Shown one piece after another: positions 33,908 to 46,023 of a stretch of DNA of 64,000 bases (positions are counted from its first letter, which is position 1; each line of letters starts with the position of its first letter). The stretch comes from Taeniopygia guttata (taxonomy: Eukaryota > Chordata > Aves > Passeriformes > Estrildidae): assembly GCF_048771995.1 (NCBI RefSeq), contig NC_133025.1, positions 9,176,001-9,240,000 of the forward strand, read 5' to 3'. The translations under genes were made by a program, and so were the position numbers. The notes beneath the pieces are model-generated. The model had not been told where the DNA came from, did not search any database, and was given only the letters and a program-made list of their open reading frames with translations.

Positions 33908-36900
33908 GGTTAAAATTGCAAATTTAAGCCAGAAAGACTAATAGCACTAACCACTGGTAGCATTTTGCTTGGTTTAGGAGTGTAATATCTTCTTTGAGTT
34001 TAGGGAAATTGAGGATTGAGATAACTGGCACTGAAGCCTGGATGAGAAAAAGAGTGACCTGAACATCTGTGTGCAGAAACTTCAGAGCATCTGCAACTAA
34101 CCAGGTATTGATATTTAGGATCTACATGAGGAAAGGTCATTGTGGACTGTTAGTGTAAAAAAAAAATATATATATAACAGGCAAGAAATGTAGTGTATTG
34201 ATATTAAAGGCAACAAGGAAATTTTATTGCAAGCCTTTGCCTTCAAATCCCGCCACTGTTTTTAGTCCAGAACTTCTTACATTTATTTGTGAGTGCTGAG
34301 TTGTTCATGTCTGTAGTGTGCTCTTGGAGTCTCTTGAAGCCCCAAGTTTGGCTTCCTTTAAAAGCTCCAGATTTCCCATGGAATTGGTCAACATTGGTGT
34401 GTTCAAATGAAACAGAATTTGAGAGAGTTTATGTAAGAAGATTTCCAAGTATTTGGAAATTCTGTGAATAACTACTAGTTTTTGAAGTGGTACTCAGTGA
34501 GTGTGAAATTCAGGACTTTTAGACAATAAATACAGCTGCATTTAAGACTAACTGATTGCATACATATGTAAAAGTAAATTTGAATTTCATATTAGACATT
34601 GAAATAAACACAGGATATGCATTTATTTCATGATAAAATCATTTCAGAAAATGAAGGTATTGGGCATCCAATTTATTCAGCTATTAGTTCCAATCTCCTG
34701 ACTCCCACTCAAGCTTTTCTCATTTGCTCAGCTCTGCACCACCAGCTGTCTTGCTGAAACTTCGTTGTGGGTGTCCTGCTCCAGTCTGCCATTGACATGT
34801 GACAAAAATCACACCTGACTTTATTACTGAACATTGGGATCAAAGTTAATAGAACCCGCTCTGACATGGACAAAAATTTCACTTATTTCAGCTGCCAAGA
34901 GTCTCAATTGAGTTATTATCAAATTTTCCTTCTACTTTCTGTTTCCTTTAAGTATTTAGCTTATTAACAAAAGTTTCTGATTCCTTTTTTACAGTACTTC
35001 ACCTACTTCTTCCCAACTATCAGGAAGATCGTGTTTTGTGACTTGGCTGTCAGTTTTCTTGCTCATGGTGCAATTGTTTTCTTTTTGTATTTTAACTTCT
35101 CCTGAAGTATTATTGACCAAAATTCTGCGTCTTACCCGTGCACCTACTGACTGTACTGTTTTATTTTAGCATTCCCTGGTATTTTTTTGGTCATGTTTCA
35201 TGATTCTGGAATCCTACATTGTGCTTTTCCCATGTCCTGTATAACTACTGATTTTACTGCTTCTATTAAATTACCTATGGGGAAGCAATAATTTCAAATT
35301 GGATGTGGGGAGTAGAAGGCATTTATTTAGGAAAATATTTGAATTTTGTTCTCTAAAATTTTCCGTTTGTGCAGCTGCTGGAATTGCTTTTCTAAGACAG
35401 TCTCCTTACAAGTTTATTACAAGGTATCTCAGTCTCCAAAACTAATCAATTGAATAATTTTCCCAATATAGATCTTTCTAAATTTCTGTGTTCCACATTC
35501 CTAGCTGATCCTGAAAGAATTTTACAAGCTTTAAAAACTGGCTTAGGAAGTAGATTGCATACATTGTAAAACCATTATAAAATGCATATAAAAAAATTTA
35601 ATTCATTTTATCAATTTAAACCTCTATTTAAAATTCAGTGGTACATGCACTCTGTCTCTTTTAACTCACTAGAGAGAACTCTTTAACCAAGAGCAGAAAG
35701 TGATACCTGTATTGCCACAAGGTCAGATCCCTTGTACTGTTTCTCTGAACCATCTGACATTGCAGTCCTCTTGGGGAAGAAGGATAGTTGGTGTCTTTTT
35801 GTACAGCAGTCTGGAGAGAAAACACATCATACATAAGTGTTCAGTAACATATGTCTCTCTAATCTGTCTAGGTATTCATACTCCACTCATCACCATGGCA
35901 CATGACTGCCTAGCAACAGTGGCATAAAGTAATGGAAGAAATTATATAAGCAGGTTTGAGGACTGGTACTCTATTCCATTTGCCTTTCATGTACATCAGA
36001 ACCTCGCAAGAAGTGTATATTTTGCAATGTGGTGACTTATTTTTCTATTTTTTTTACCATTTTAATTTCCCAAACACACTCCCCTGAGCCATTAGCAACA
36101 GAAAGCAGCACTTCCCAAAAAAAGATTCAACCCATTAGAGCATTCAAATAGGAGAAGGCTTTCTGAAGAAAGATGTCATTAACATCATTAACAAAGATGT
36201 CTTGAGGAAAAAAGGCAAAAAGCATGAACTGCTATAGTTAAATCTAAATGATTAGCACATATGCTCAATAGCTGGAGTAAATTCTCACTCCCTGTGAGCT
36301 AGTTATTGGAAGATACATGCAACCCAGACTGAGCAAGGGTTTAAAGGTAATAACAAAGTCATTACAATCTTTATGATGGTTGTCTGTAAAGCTGATGACC
36401 GAGTGGAGTGTTAGAGCTGTTAGTGCTGGACACTTGGCTGTGTGTGTGCTCTGCTCCTGGAACCCACCTGGGATGTGTGTCTGTACATATGTGGATGCCT
36501 GTCTTCTAGGGGGTTTTTGGAGACGGATTATTCTACATGAATTTTATATACCTTAGATCATATTTCATCCATTGTTTTGGTGTTCTTTAAAGAGACCATT
36601 TGAAATTAATCTTGAGGCCAGGTATAATTTTATACATAGATACCTAATGAAAATTGTGCATTCAAATAATGCGAAACCATCTATTTGATACAGGATTTCT
36701 TTACTTGCCAAAAGTTCTTCTGGGTGGAGATAAAGTGAATTCTCAAAAATATTTTATTGCTTCTGATTTTTTTTTTATATGATGTGTCTGTACCAAAGCT
36801 GACTTATTCCTAATGGAAAAAAAGAGGTGGGATAAAAAATTCCAAGTGAAGGAATCAGAAATCCCAAACCGTTGACTATCTCAAAGTGGAGTGTATGGCT

Positions 36901-38336
36901 TCTGATCAAGTAGAACTTTTTACTGGATTGCACATTTATTCTTCAGTTCAACATGAAAAATGTTTAACTCAGGCTGAAATATTTTCTTTTTTGTTGTTTT
37001 GTGGGGGAGGACATATCTATTTTTTTAAGGTTGTTTTGATAGGATAGAAATTGGGCTACATATTATTGCCTTGATTTTTTTTTTTACTTTCTTTCTGCCT
37101 CTCTTTATATTTACAATCATATCACAACATTTGATTTAAAAATATTATATTTTAGTTCAAAACTTTATAATTATTTTTGGTATTTGTTTTTATTAAAATT
37201 CTGCATCTCTAAATCTTTGAAACATACTTGGACATGAAGTAGGATCACTAAACAGAATTTAAATAGTCAGACAGGCATTAATTTTTGTTAGTTATTTTCA
37301 TTATTATTAGGTTATATAGGGAGAACAATATATAATTTAAAATAAGATGACTATGATTCTTGTGATGAATCCAGGTAGGTTTTGCTTACACTTACAATAA
37401 AATTAATAGAAATAACTCTATTTAATCTTTGTTGATTACATGATAGTAAAGGAAGCTGTTGATTGAAGTATTCCCTGTGGTTTGCAGTCTAGACCCTGCT
37501 GTGTTGTAGTAGTACATGGGAACCAGAAGGCAACTTGTTCTGGAAATGATATATTAACAAGAATAAAACTGCCATCACTGTGGCAGTGACATGCAACAAA
37601 ATCTTAAGTTTTTTAATATCAAGGAAAATAGCTTTGAATCTGTACACCCTCTATGAACGTGTGTGTGTGGGGGGGGGATATAAGGTTTATGAAGGTAAAG
37701 TAGGAAAAAACTACAAAAAAAAAATCAAGGACCTCAATCTAATTATAATCATCATAAGTTGTATAGAAATGAGTTTTAAAAAATCCAGCAAATACCAAGA
37801 CTTAAAAAAAATTTTCAAACTAGTTTTTTTTAAATACCAGTTCTTAACTGTGCTGAAGTAAAGCGAGAAGAGTTGTGTAAAACTGTTGGACTTTAGTCTG
37901 GGTTCAAATTGATCAGAGAGCAGATGCAAACAAGACTTGTTTAGTTGCCATTTAAAAGCCATAAAGTGTGAAATATTTGCTTTAGTACAAAGAGTACTTG
38001 GGGTGTTCCAGTGTTATGAACACTGCAATTTCTATGAAAATTGAGATTATTCACAATTTTTGTGATGAAATGAAGTTAGTATAGTTCCTATAGTTCTGCC
38101 CCTAGCCACAATTCTCACACAGACATTTGGGAAAATTGTAGAAGGGTTATGGAAGTACAGGATACTGTTTCTCTCCATGGAATATTCTTAAACAAACTCC
38201 CACATTGTTTCTGTCTTAGATGAAGGCTGTGTGCCTACAGTTCTTTACTTTAAGGATTAGATGTAGAAATAGCAGTGATGCCCTGTGGTTTTTTCCCTTT
38301 TTTTTTTCCCCCACTCTTTTACATAAGGGGCAGAAC

Positions 38337-38375
38337 ATAGAGTCAAAACCCTTTTGTACAGGGTTTTGACTCTAT
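38337..38375. repeat. Perfect 15-bp inverted repeat, 9-bp loop
   Basis: ATAGAGTCAAAACCC at 38337-38351 is followed by loop TTTTGTACA and by the exact reverse complement at 38361-38375. The stem is too short and the arms too featureless to call a microRNA. It may be a template-switch product. Confidence 0.85.
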
Positions 38376-38530
38376 ATTTGTACACTAGGAATAGTGTCCT
38401 GATAATTTAACTGAGCAATATTCTACAATATGTTGGAGTGTTTTCTCATTAGTCCAGAAAGCTGGCCTGTACAGTTTTTAACACAAGTAAATAATAAATT
38501 AATCTGCATAGCTAAAGATGTCAACTGCAG

Positions 38531-38797
38531 TCAGCCATCTGTGCCAGTATTGCTGTTGCTCAGCAACTGTAATTTACTACTATGTGAGGCCATGTGATGT
38601 GGGATGGTGTTTGCTGGGCAGCACAGCCCAGCCCTGCTCTCACCAGGCAGCTTAATCCTTTTCATGATTTGCTCAGTGTAGCACAGATGAACTTTGTTAA
38701 CCTTTTCTTTACCATTCTCTTGATTTGCAGTTAGAATTTTTGTCAGCCATTCACGTGTTTCTGGCATATTAAATCTCAGTGCAGTTGATGAAAGCAA
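38531..38797 (-). other. Weak candidate antisense coding segment, unidentified
   Basis: On the minus strand an open frame contains an internal ATG near 38769 that starts MPETREWLTKILTANQENGK and continues through VNKVHLCYTEQIMKRIKLP. It then meets a donor-like GGTGAGAG at about 38650. The amino-acid composition is more protein-like than that of neighbouring chance frames. I do not recognise the family, and the upstream edge has no convincing acceptor. It may be chance, or a relic of an old gene or retrocopy. Confidence 0.15.
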
Positions 38798-39216
38798 TGA
38801 GCATTGGTTGCATTACTGCATGATGCAGTGCACTGAGCTGTGTTTGAAAGTCTTTTTCCTTGCTATGTGCATGAGGCAGCTTAATCATATCCTAGACTAT
38901 AAAAAACTAGTTTTTGGATATCCTGAGATACTGACATTCAAAAAAAAAAAAAATCAAAAGGTAGTGTTTATTGTTTTGCTTTATGATTCTAATTATGTAA
39001 GCTATAAAATCATAGTTCCCCAAACATTCATAATTCATAAGCAAACTATAGATTTTCATATTGGCAATTTAAGTAGAGTAGTGGAGTATGTTTTAAGATT
39101 TTGATAACTGAATAATATAATAAATCCTGTAATGTTTAATAGCTTTAGAACAGCTAAGTAACATTTAAAAATGTTTTTTCAATATGTTTATTTAAAAAGT
39201 TTGCACCAGCATTGGT

Positions 39217-39354
39217 TTAGCGCCAAGCTACAGTGCTTGTAACCATTGCTGTGGTTTGTGGAATGGAAACCCATGGACCATGCTGCTGACTGGAATCTGG
39301 TGTCATGTTTTTGAGCATCTTGAGTCGGTGCTCCCTGACAAACTCATCATATAC
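39217..39354 (-). other. Candidate antisense terminal coding exon, unidentified
   Basis: On the minus strand a strong acceptor (CTTCCTTTCAG) is followed directly by 45 codons and a stop. The product starts VYDEFVREHRLKMLKNM and ends ...TTAMVTSTVAWR. An AATAAA signal lies about 25 bases after the stop (plus strand 39187-39192). The segment is GC-richer than its surroundings and its composition looks protein-like. I do not recognise the family and found no convincing upstream exon on the minus strand. It could be the last exon of an unannotated nested or antisense gene, an exon relic, or a chance frame. Confidence 0.25.
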
Positions 39355-42300
39355 CTGAAAGGAAGGTAAATATGTATTTTGCAGTGATGATGTATTTGCC
39401 TGAATGAGGATCAGTTGCATACTGTGTACAATTGTTAAATGTTTGGTTTGGTGTAATTACTTTGAACAGCTGAGAATTTATTCATAAAAGAATGGTGTAG
39501 AAGAAAAAACTTTGTCTCCAGTATTGCACAAGCTTCTTTAGAAGACATTTTAACTATGTTGACATGCCAGTTTAATTTGGTTTATGATAGTTGTTTTCTT
39601 TTTTCATGACAGGATTTTCTGATTTAGTTTCTTGTCTTAGAGTATTCTACCGCACTGCATGAAGCTGCATAAAATCATGTGCTTGAGCACTTTGTTTTTC
39701 ATGTTTCTCTCATCATCTTGGGAAAAATGTCTGCTAAGAGACAAATCTGGATTTTTCACTGCTCTTTAAAATTGTCAGGGACCAAATAAGTTACTGTGTT
39801 TTCAAACTAAAAGCTGATTTTGTCAATAAAGCTTTGGAGCTGAGCAGTGTCAGCAAAGTCCATTTTACAAAGCAGTGGTAATGTAAAGGGATGTTAATAT
39901 TTTATGTATATTTTAAATTCCTTTTTATAGCAACAAATGACCGTTCTAAATGAGAATGAGACCCATTCACTTGGAGTGCAGCTCTGCTCTGCAAAAGGAC
40001 TGTTAACATGGCCTCTGAGAGCCACATTCATATTGTGTGCCAGTAATTTTTTGTGAAATATGTGCAATCTGCAAGTCAAAATTTATTTCTCATGTACTTC
40101 TGGAATCATAGAATCAAGATAGGCTCTCTTCCTCCCCTACATCATCTTCAAGGATAGAAATTAGGCATGCCAGGCAATGCACTTGCTGACAGCTTTCCTG
40201 TTGCTTTTGATGAGTCTGTGTTGTTAGAACAAATCTCAACCATTTTTGAAGAAATGAATAGACACTGGATTGCCTTCAACAGTGTTGGCTTTGTTTGGGA
40301 TAGGGAGAAGGACTGAACTATAATTGCTATTTGTTACTAGTGTCAGCTGCTAGCTTGTCTTTATGCATTCCTAATCTATGGAATGTAGTGTTATAATTTT
40401 CTTCAAAGTATTTCTCCATGGATGTTGTTATTATAATACCAAATAAATTCACTTGGTGCTTCAAACTGGAAGAGTTGATGCTATGGTTGATGAATATATA
40501 AAATAAATTTTAATTACTTTTTTGTTGTTCTGAGGGCATATAGTTTCTACAACAGTTAGAATACAAAGCAGCAATTTTCTTTGCTCAGGAGTTGAAATTG
40601 GAAATGCTGCATGAAATCTGTCAAGTTTACTGCCCTTGGTATGGCACTTATTGGCATGGGTCTCAGAATGAAGAAAATCACTTACAAATTTATTCTAGAA
40701 TTAAGATCCAGCTCCCATCGCTATATACTGGTGTAAAAATGAGACAGCTTGGGTTTCTCAGCTTCAAAGAGGAATCTCTGTCACAGACAGGAACAGTGAA
40801 CACTCAAAAGTTCCTCTGGAAACTTTTGCTTTTTAACCCCACATAATGATATTAGAAATGTGGAGAAAGAAACTAGGAGGTCACAGAACTTCTGCCCAGG
40901 AACACCTTTAAGAATAGAGAAGTGTTTTTATTTTAGGTATTTGCAGCAGGACTAAGTTTTACTTCATCTGTAATAGTGTTTAAGAGTATCTGTATTTAAC
41001 AGAAGCCCATTCCTGTCAAAATTTATGGAAAATCTCTGTAATTCTTGTAGAACAAAGAGGGAAGTGTTTGATAGAAAACTGTGTCACATAGTACATTTCA
41101 TTTTGAACTCCTGCTGTTCCAATCACAGGACTATAGTTTGTGCAGTTTTGTATTTGTTTGAAGATATGTGTAACCCATAATGACTTGAGTGTTTTGGCAC
41201 TTAATTCCTCCCACTAAAATGCATGGGAGGAATTTTATGTTTAAACCAGAAAATTGTAAAAAAAAATACAGTGAAGTTAAACTCTGTACATTTTCCATTT
41301 TTGAGTTCAACTGTAGGAGTTGCAAATTCGGTTTTGGTTTTGGAGGCTTCAGTTTCATACCAAGAATGCACATATGTGTATATAATTTTTTTTAGTAATA
41401 ATAGGGAAAAAATTAGTGGTTGAGGGTTAAGGTTTTGTCTTCTGCACAAGGTTGTTTTGATTTCTGTAGCATAAAAGTAATGGTTGTTTGGACTCCAAGT
41501 AGGGAGCAGAATCAGACTGGACAAGCTGGAGGTTGAAGACAAACCTAAATGCTTATAAATGCAATTGGAATCTGGACACCTTAAATGTAATAATTATTCA
41601 AACTACTAATTTTATCTCCCCACCAGCTCTACAGCTACTTCATTTGAGGCCTTGAAGGTTTCATAGTGACTTAAATTTAGATTTCCTAGAAGCTGAAAGA
41701 CAGCAGGTAGGCACCTGTTACTAACATGGTGTAAACAGGAGCAGAGGTAGTGAATCCCTATGGAAAGTAGGTTTTCCAAATATCTGGACAGGGGGAAAAA
41801 CCATTCCTTGCTTTGGTCCATTAAAAAACTTCTCACAGGATCGTGTCTTTCTCCACTGTAGAGCACAGCCTACTTCCCTAATATAAAAAATCTTAGTTAC
41901 TTTGCCAAAGCCAGACAAGTGTGACAGCTTGATCTTTGATTACACTTAAGCCCTAGAAAAACCCTTAAGGATTCATCTAGAAATGGTATTAGTATGCATC
42001 TAATTAAATTATGTTCCTAATATCTAAAATCAGGTAAGAGAAGTGATCATTAAGTAAACAAAATGGGAGTTAAGCTAAAGGTAATCCTTGCTCAAGTCCT
42101 CTGTACAGTTCTGAACTTAATTCCTTTCATAATTCAAAACAGAGTTTAAGCTTGTGTTCCAGGTTTGGTTTTTTCAGTTTTTTTCACTTCTTAACAGTCA
42201 TTTGTTATATGGTTTGCAAGTAGAACAGAGAATTGTTTAAACAATATAAAAAAATTGCACTGAAAATGGAAGATAAGTGCAGCCTTATTATGAATGGAAC

Positions 42301-42607
42301 TTTACAGCTGAGGCCAAAATTTGTCATCTCTTTGTGAAGCTGTTAGTAATACTGAACTTATATTCCAGTGTGTGTGTGTATACCATGTTTATCAGAATAA
42401 TTGAAATAACTGTGTTTTAGGGAGCTGCATCCAACTCTTAATTTTTACTGCTGCAAAAATGCAAGGCTGGCAAGGCACATCAAAGTAATGAATTCATTGC
42501 TTCAGTCCATTATATCAGACCTCCTTTCTTCCAATGAGCTCTGATATTACACAGACAAAATCCTACGTTGCATTTAGTGCCTCTAGATTTGTTCCGTGGT
42601 GTATAGT

Positions 42608-42665
42608 AGAGATTTCATAGCATCACAGAACCATTTAAAAAGAGATCATTGAGATCTGAGTGAGA
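42608..42665 (-). mobile_element. Possible short CR1 3' relic
   Basis: TTTCATAGCATCACAGAACC followed by AGATCATTGAGATC resembles the reverse complement of the CR1 3' terminus (ATAGAATCACAGAA ... AGATCATC). It is very short, so the call is weak. Confidence 0.4.
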
Positions 42666-43869
42666 AAGAGCATCCAGGAATCTTCACCCTTAAGGGAAAA
42701 GAGACTTATGTTGTGTGTTCTCCTACTTGCTGTTCCCTCTGTTGCAGTGGTGCATGCAACTGCTGTAGCTGGCACCCTGAGTTTCACACAAGACTAAAGA
42801 ATAGGAGGAGTTAAGGGTGACCTGCTTAAATATCTGCTTGCAGGTGGAGGCCCATGAGACTCTGTACCATATTGAATGGCATTTTTGCTGCCTATAATGT
42901 TTCTGCTAGTGATGGAAAGTGTGGAAAGTAGCACGTGGCCGCATGTTTGAGGCAATTTGATCCTTTCTCAGATGGTGAAGCTGGGCTTTTCTGTCTCATC
43001 AGAAATATGGTTTCCTTCTCATGTAATACTGCTTGGGAATGATAAAAAAATATTTTAAAGTTGTGAGGTACTATAATTGATGAGAAGTGTGAGTAAATAC
43101 ATTATTTGCATTGTTCCTTCTCCTCTGTGTGACAAGAGAAGCCCATTATATATAGTAATTACCCTAGGAACTTCTAATAACAAAGGAGTTCTGGGAAACC
43201 TAATTATGGCTCTTGAAATGCCATCAGGGCTCAGGCAAAGCTCATCAATGATTTTAGATGAACTTGCTCCCTAAAACTGGTGGTAATTCATAAGTCTGTG
43301 TTACACAGTTTACATTTCTATGGCCAATTCATTGGATACATATGTACTGCCAATACCTGTGCTCTGTAATTTAAACCATTACCAAAAGCATAAGCTGCAT
43401 TAAGAGCTTGATAGATGTATGCTTAAAGATAATTATGCATTTACTGTGTTTTAATAATTCTGATTATTGTTTTCTGTCAGCAGACTTGATGTGTTAAACT
43501 ATTTTAGCAGTATTTGTCATTATTCTGGCAAATTATTGCTGTAAATGAATCACTGGGTCCCATGAAATTCCAATGCACTTTTTTCATTCTGCTGGGTTTT
43601 TATCCTCCAGTATTCAGCTGTGTGTAAACTGAATGTGAAGCCATTAGAATCATGGGCTCAGTGATAGCTTGACTCACAGTAATGTGGAGAAGAATGAAAA
43701 TAATCAGCTGTGCATGTTAATTGCAAAACATTATTAATGATATTTCTCTCTTTTTATGCAGAAGTTTAAAATATTGGAGCAAGTCCTATATTAAAATAAG
43801 TTATTGTTATGTTTATTTTATTAACTTTGTCTTATCTAATTATAATTGCTTTTTTCCTTTTTTTCCCAG

Positions 43870-45264
43870 ATCAGTGAATGGCTCTGTTTAAACTGCCAGG
43901 TGCAAAGAACATTAGGAGGCAACCTAGGTCATGGTCCTGGGCCACAGCCACTTACACCCAAACAGAAGACACCCATTCCACCTTCAGCAGCTAAACCATC
44001 TCCCCAGCCACAGCCCATTCAAAAGAAAGATGTAACTCCAAAACCTGATACTTCACAGTCAGTAGATTTGAAAAAACCTCCTCCACAAAAAAAGCCAACA
44101 CCCTTGCCAGGGTCTCCTCCTGTAAAATCAAAACAAGCCCGTGCAGAACCCACAGAGACCTCCCAGCAAATAGATGCCACTCCAAAATCTGATCAGGTCA
44201 AGCCAACACAGGCTGAAGATAAGCAAAAACAACCCAGTGTACAGAAGCCTACAGCAGATACTGTATCTACCTCTGTAGCACCAGAGCAGAAGCAGGATTT
44301 GGGAGGCCCCCGACCGCCAACTCAGCAGAAAGTGACAGACTCCCCAAAGCCTGAGCTTGCAAAGCCATCCCAGGACACACATCCAGCTGGGGATAAACCA
44401 GATTCCAAACCTGTTCCACAAGTGTCCCGGCAGAAGTCAGATCCCAAGCTTGCATCTCAGTCTGGGCCTCGACCAGATGCTAAAGCTCAAAAGCCTGTTG
44501 AGCCAGTGCAAACAAAAGATGATCCTAAAAAGTTACCAACAAAACCAGCCCCAAAGCCTGACACAAAACCAGCTCCCAAGAGCCCACAAGCAGGGGCAGG
44601 ACCCAAGCCAGCAGCAGCACAGCTGGCACCTCAGCCCCAGCCACCTCAGAAACCTCCTGAGCAATCAAGGCGTTTCAGCCTTAACCTGGGAGGCATCACT
44701 GATGCCCCTAAACCTCAGCCTACAACACCACAAGAAACAGTTACTGGGAAACTCTTTGGATTTGGAGCTTCATTCTTCAGCCAGGCTTCAAATTTAATTT
44801 CCACAGCGGGTCAGACAGGGTCTCAGCCATCGGGCCCCCCTGTGCCTGGTCCTGCAGCGAAGCAGCCCCAGCCTCCACCACAGCCTCCAGCCCCTCAAGC
44901 AGCCCCCAAAGAGGCTTCTCAGGCTCAGCCTCTTCCAAAAGCTGTTCCTGTAAAGAAAGAAGCCAAGCCTCTTACAACTGAAAAACCAGAGCCATCGAAA
45001 GTGGATAGTGTTTTAACTAAAGGATCTGATTTAGAAAAGAAACCTGGTTTGGCTAAAGATAGCAAGCCTCAGGCTGCTGAAGCTAAGAAACCCGATGGGC
45101 TGTCGGAACCAGAGAAAGCTAGCCAACCTGAAATGTCTTGTCCCCTTTGTAAAACTGGACTAAATATTGGTTCTAAGGATCCCCCCAACTTTAATACCTG
45201 TACTGAGTGCAAGAAAATTGTGTGCAATCTCTGTGGATTTAACCCGATGCCGCATATAGCTGAG
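43870..45264 (+). CDS. PCLO: Piccolo (PCLO), coding exon 3
   Basis: This exon encodes residues 500-964. It starts [10 protein letters not shown] after acceptor TTTTTCCCAG; Cys505 and Cys508 complete zinc finger 1. A long low-complexity Pro/Gln/Lys linker follows. It is interrupted by a conserved island at residues 766-812, beginning RRFSLNLGG and including [19 protein letters not shown], a segment shared with mammalian Piccolo. The exon ends with most of zinc finger 2: Cys923, Cys926, Cys943, Cys946, Cys951 and Cys954, with [14 protein letters not shown] at the junction, then donor GTAAGG (phase 0). The last cysteine pair must be in exon 4, outside the window. The fingers and linker act in the presynaptic active-zone matrix, where fingers of this family bind PRA1. 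The frame is fully open and the call is near certain. Confidence 0.97.
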
Positions 45265-46004
45265 GTAAGGTGATGGAATCTATATTTTCCCTGTATTCCT
45301 ACTTACAGGTTCCCTGTGCTGTGGAGACATAAATAGCTGGTTTTTATCTATTGAACTGTTAAGAAATTTTATTGAGCATTTCATCATCTGAAGTATTTTA
45401 AAATTAAGTATTTGTGTTGTATGAAACTTTGTCACTTGTCAGATAGTACAGATGAATTTTTGGCATATTAAGGAGGTCTGGTAGAGGTGGTTGCTAGGGC
45501 TTTGAGGGATGAGCAGATGTGGTTATGAACTCCTTTGAAACTGGTGCTACTATGACACAGCAAACTACTGTACTTTCAGTCTGTTATAAGCTTTTTCTTA
45601 TACTTCAGCATTGTCTCCTAATGTGTGCTTCTTTAACCAGTGCCTCTGATTCAAAAAACTATTGAATGAAACAATGTGTTAATCCTTAGTTATTGCACTT
45701 CCCTCCTGTTAATAAATTCCTAAATTTATTCCATTAATCTCATTCTGGCTCTGGAGTCTTTGCATATGCTGATGCATTTATTAGGAAGGTTGAAGTTTGA
45801 GTGATAGCTGTGTGGTGAAAGATGTAATTTTTTGGCAAGAACAATACAAGACTCACAAAGTTACTTAATTCATTAAAGACTGTCACTTTGGAAGTGCGTT
45901 TTCTGTGATTGCATGAGACAGCTATTCATATTTAAAAGAATTACACAACTTATTTTCAGCAGTTTCCTCATATTGTGTGTTTTTATCTGCTTAATTTCTC
46001 TGGG

Positions 46005-46023
46005 TTTTTTTTTTTTTTTTTTT
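46005..46023. repeat. Poly-T tract
   Basis: Nineteen consecutive T residues in intron 3. Confidence 0.9.

Larger units (their letters stand above)
32657..43869 (+). other. PCLO: PCLO intron 2 (about 11.2 kb)
   Basis: The donor is GTGAGT at 32657 and the acceptor is TTTTTTTCCCAG ending at 43869. Both are canonical, and the junctions are phase 0. The intron is mostly AT-rich. It holds a CR1 fragment (about 33650-33830, minus), a 25-base poly-T (33883-33907), a short perfect hairpin (38337-38375), two weak antisense coding candidates (38531-38797 and 39217-39354) and a possible short CR1 relic (about 42608-42665). No other exon was recognised. Confidence 0.85.

Noticed and set aside
40100-40170. 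CR1-like start (AATCATAGAATCAAGATAGG)
   Set aside because: Only a short AATCATAGAATCA match is present and the following bases do not continue along CR1, so it is too weak to list.
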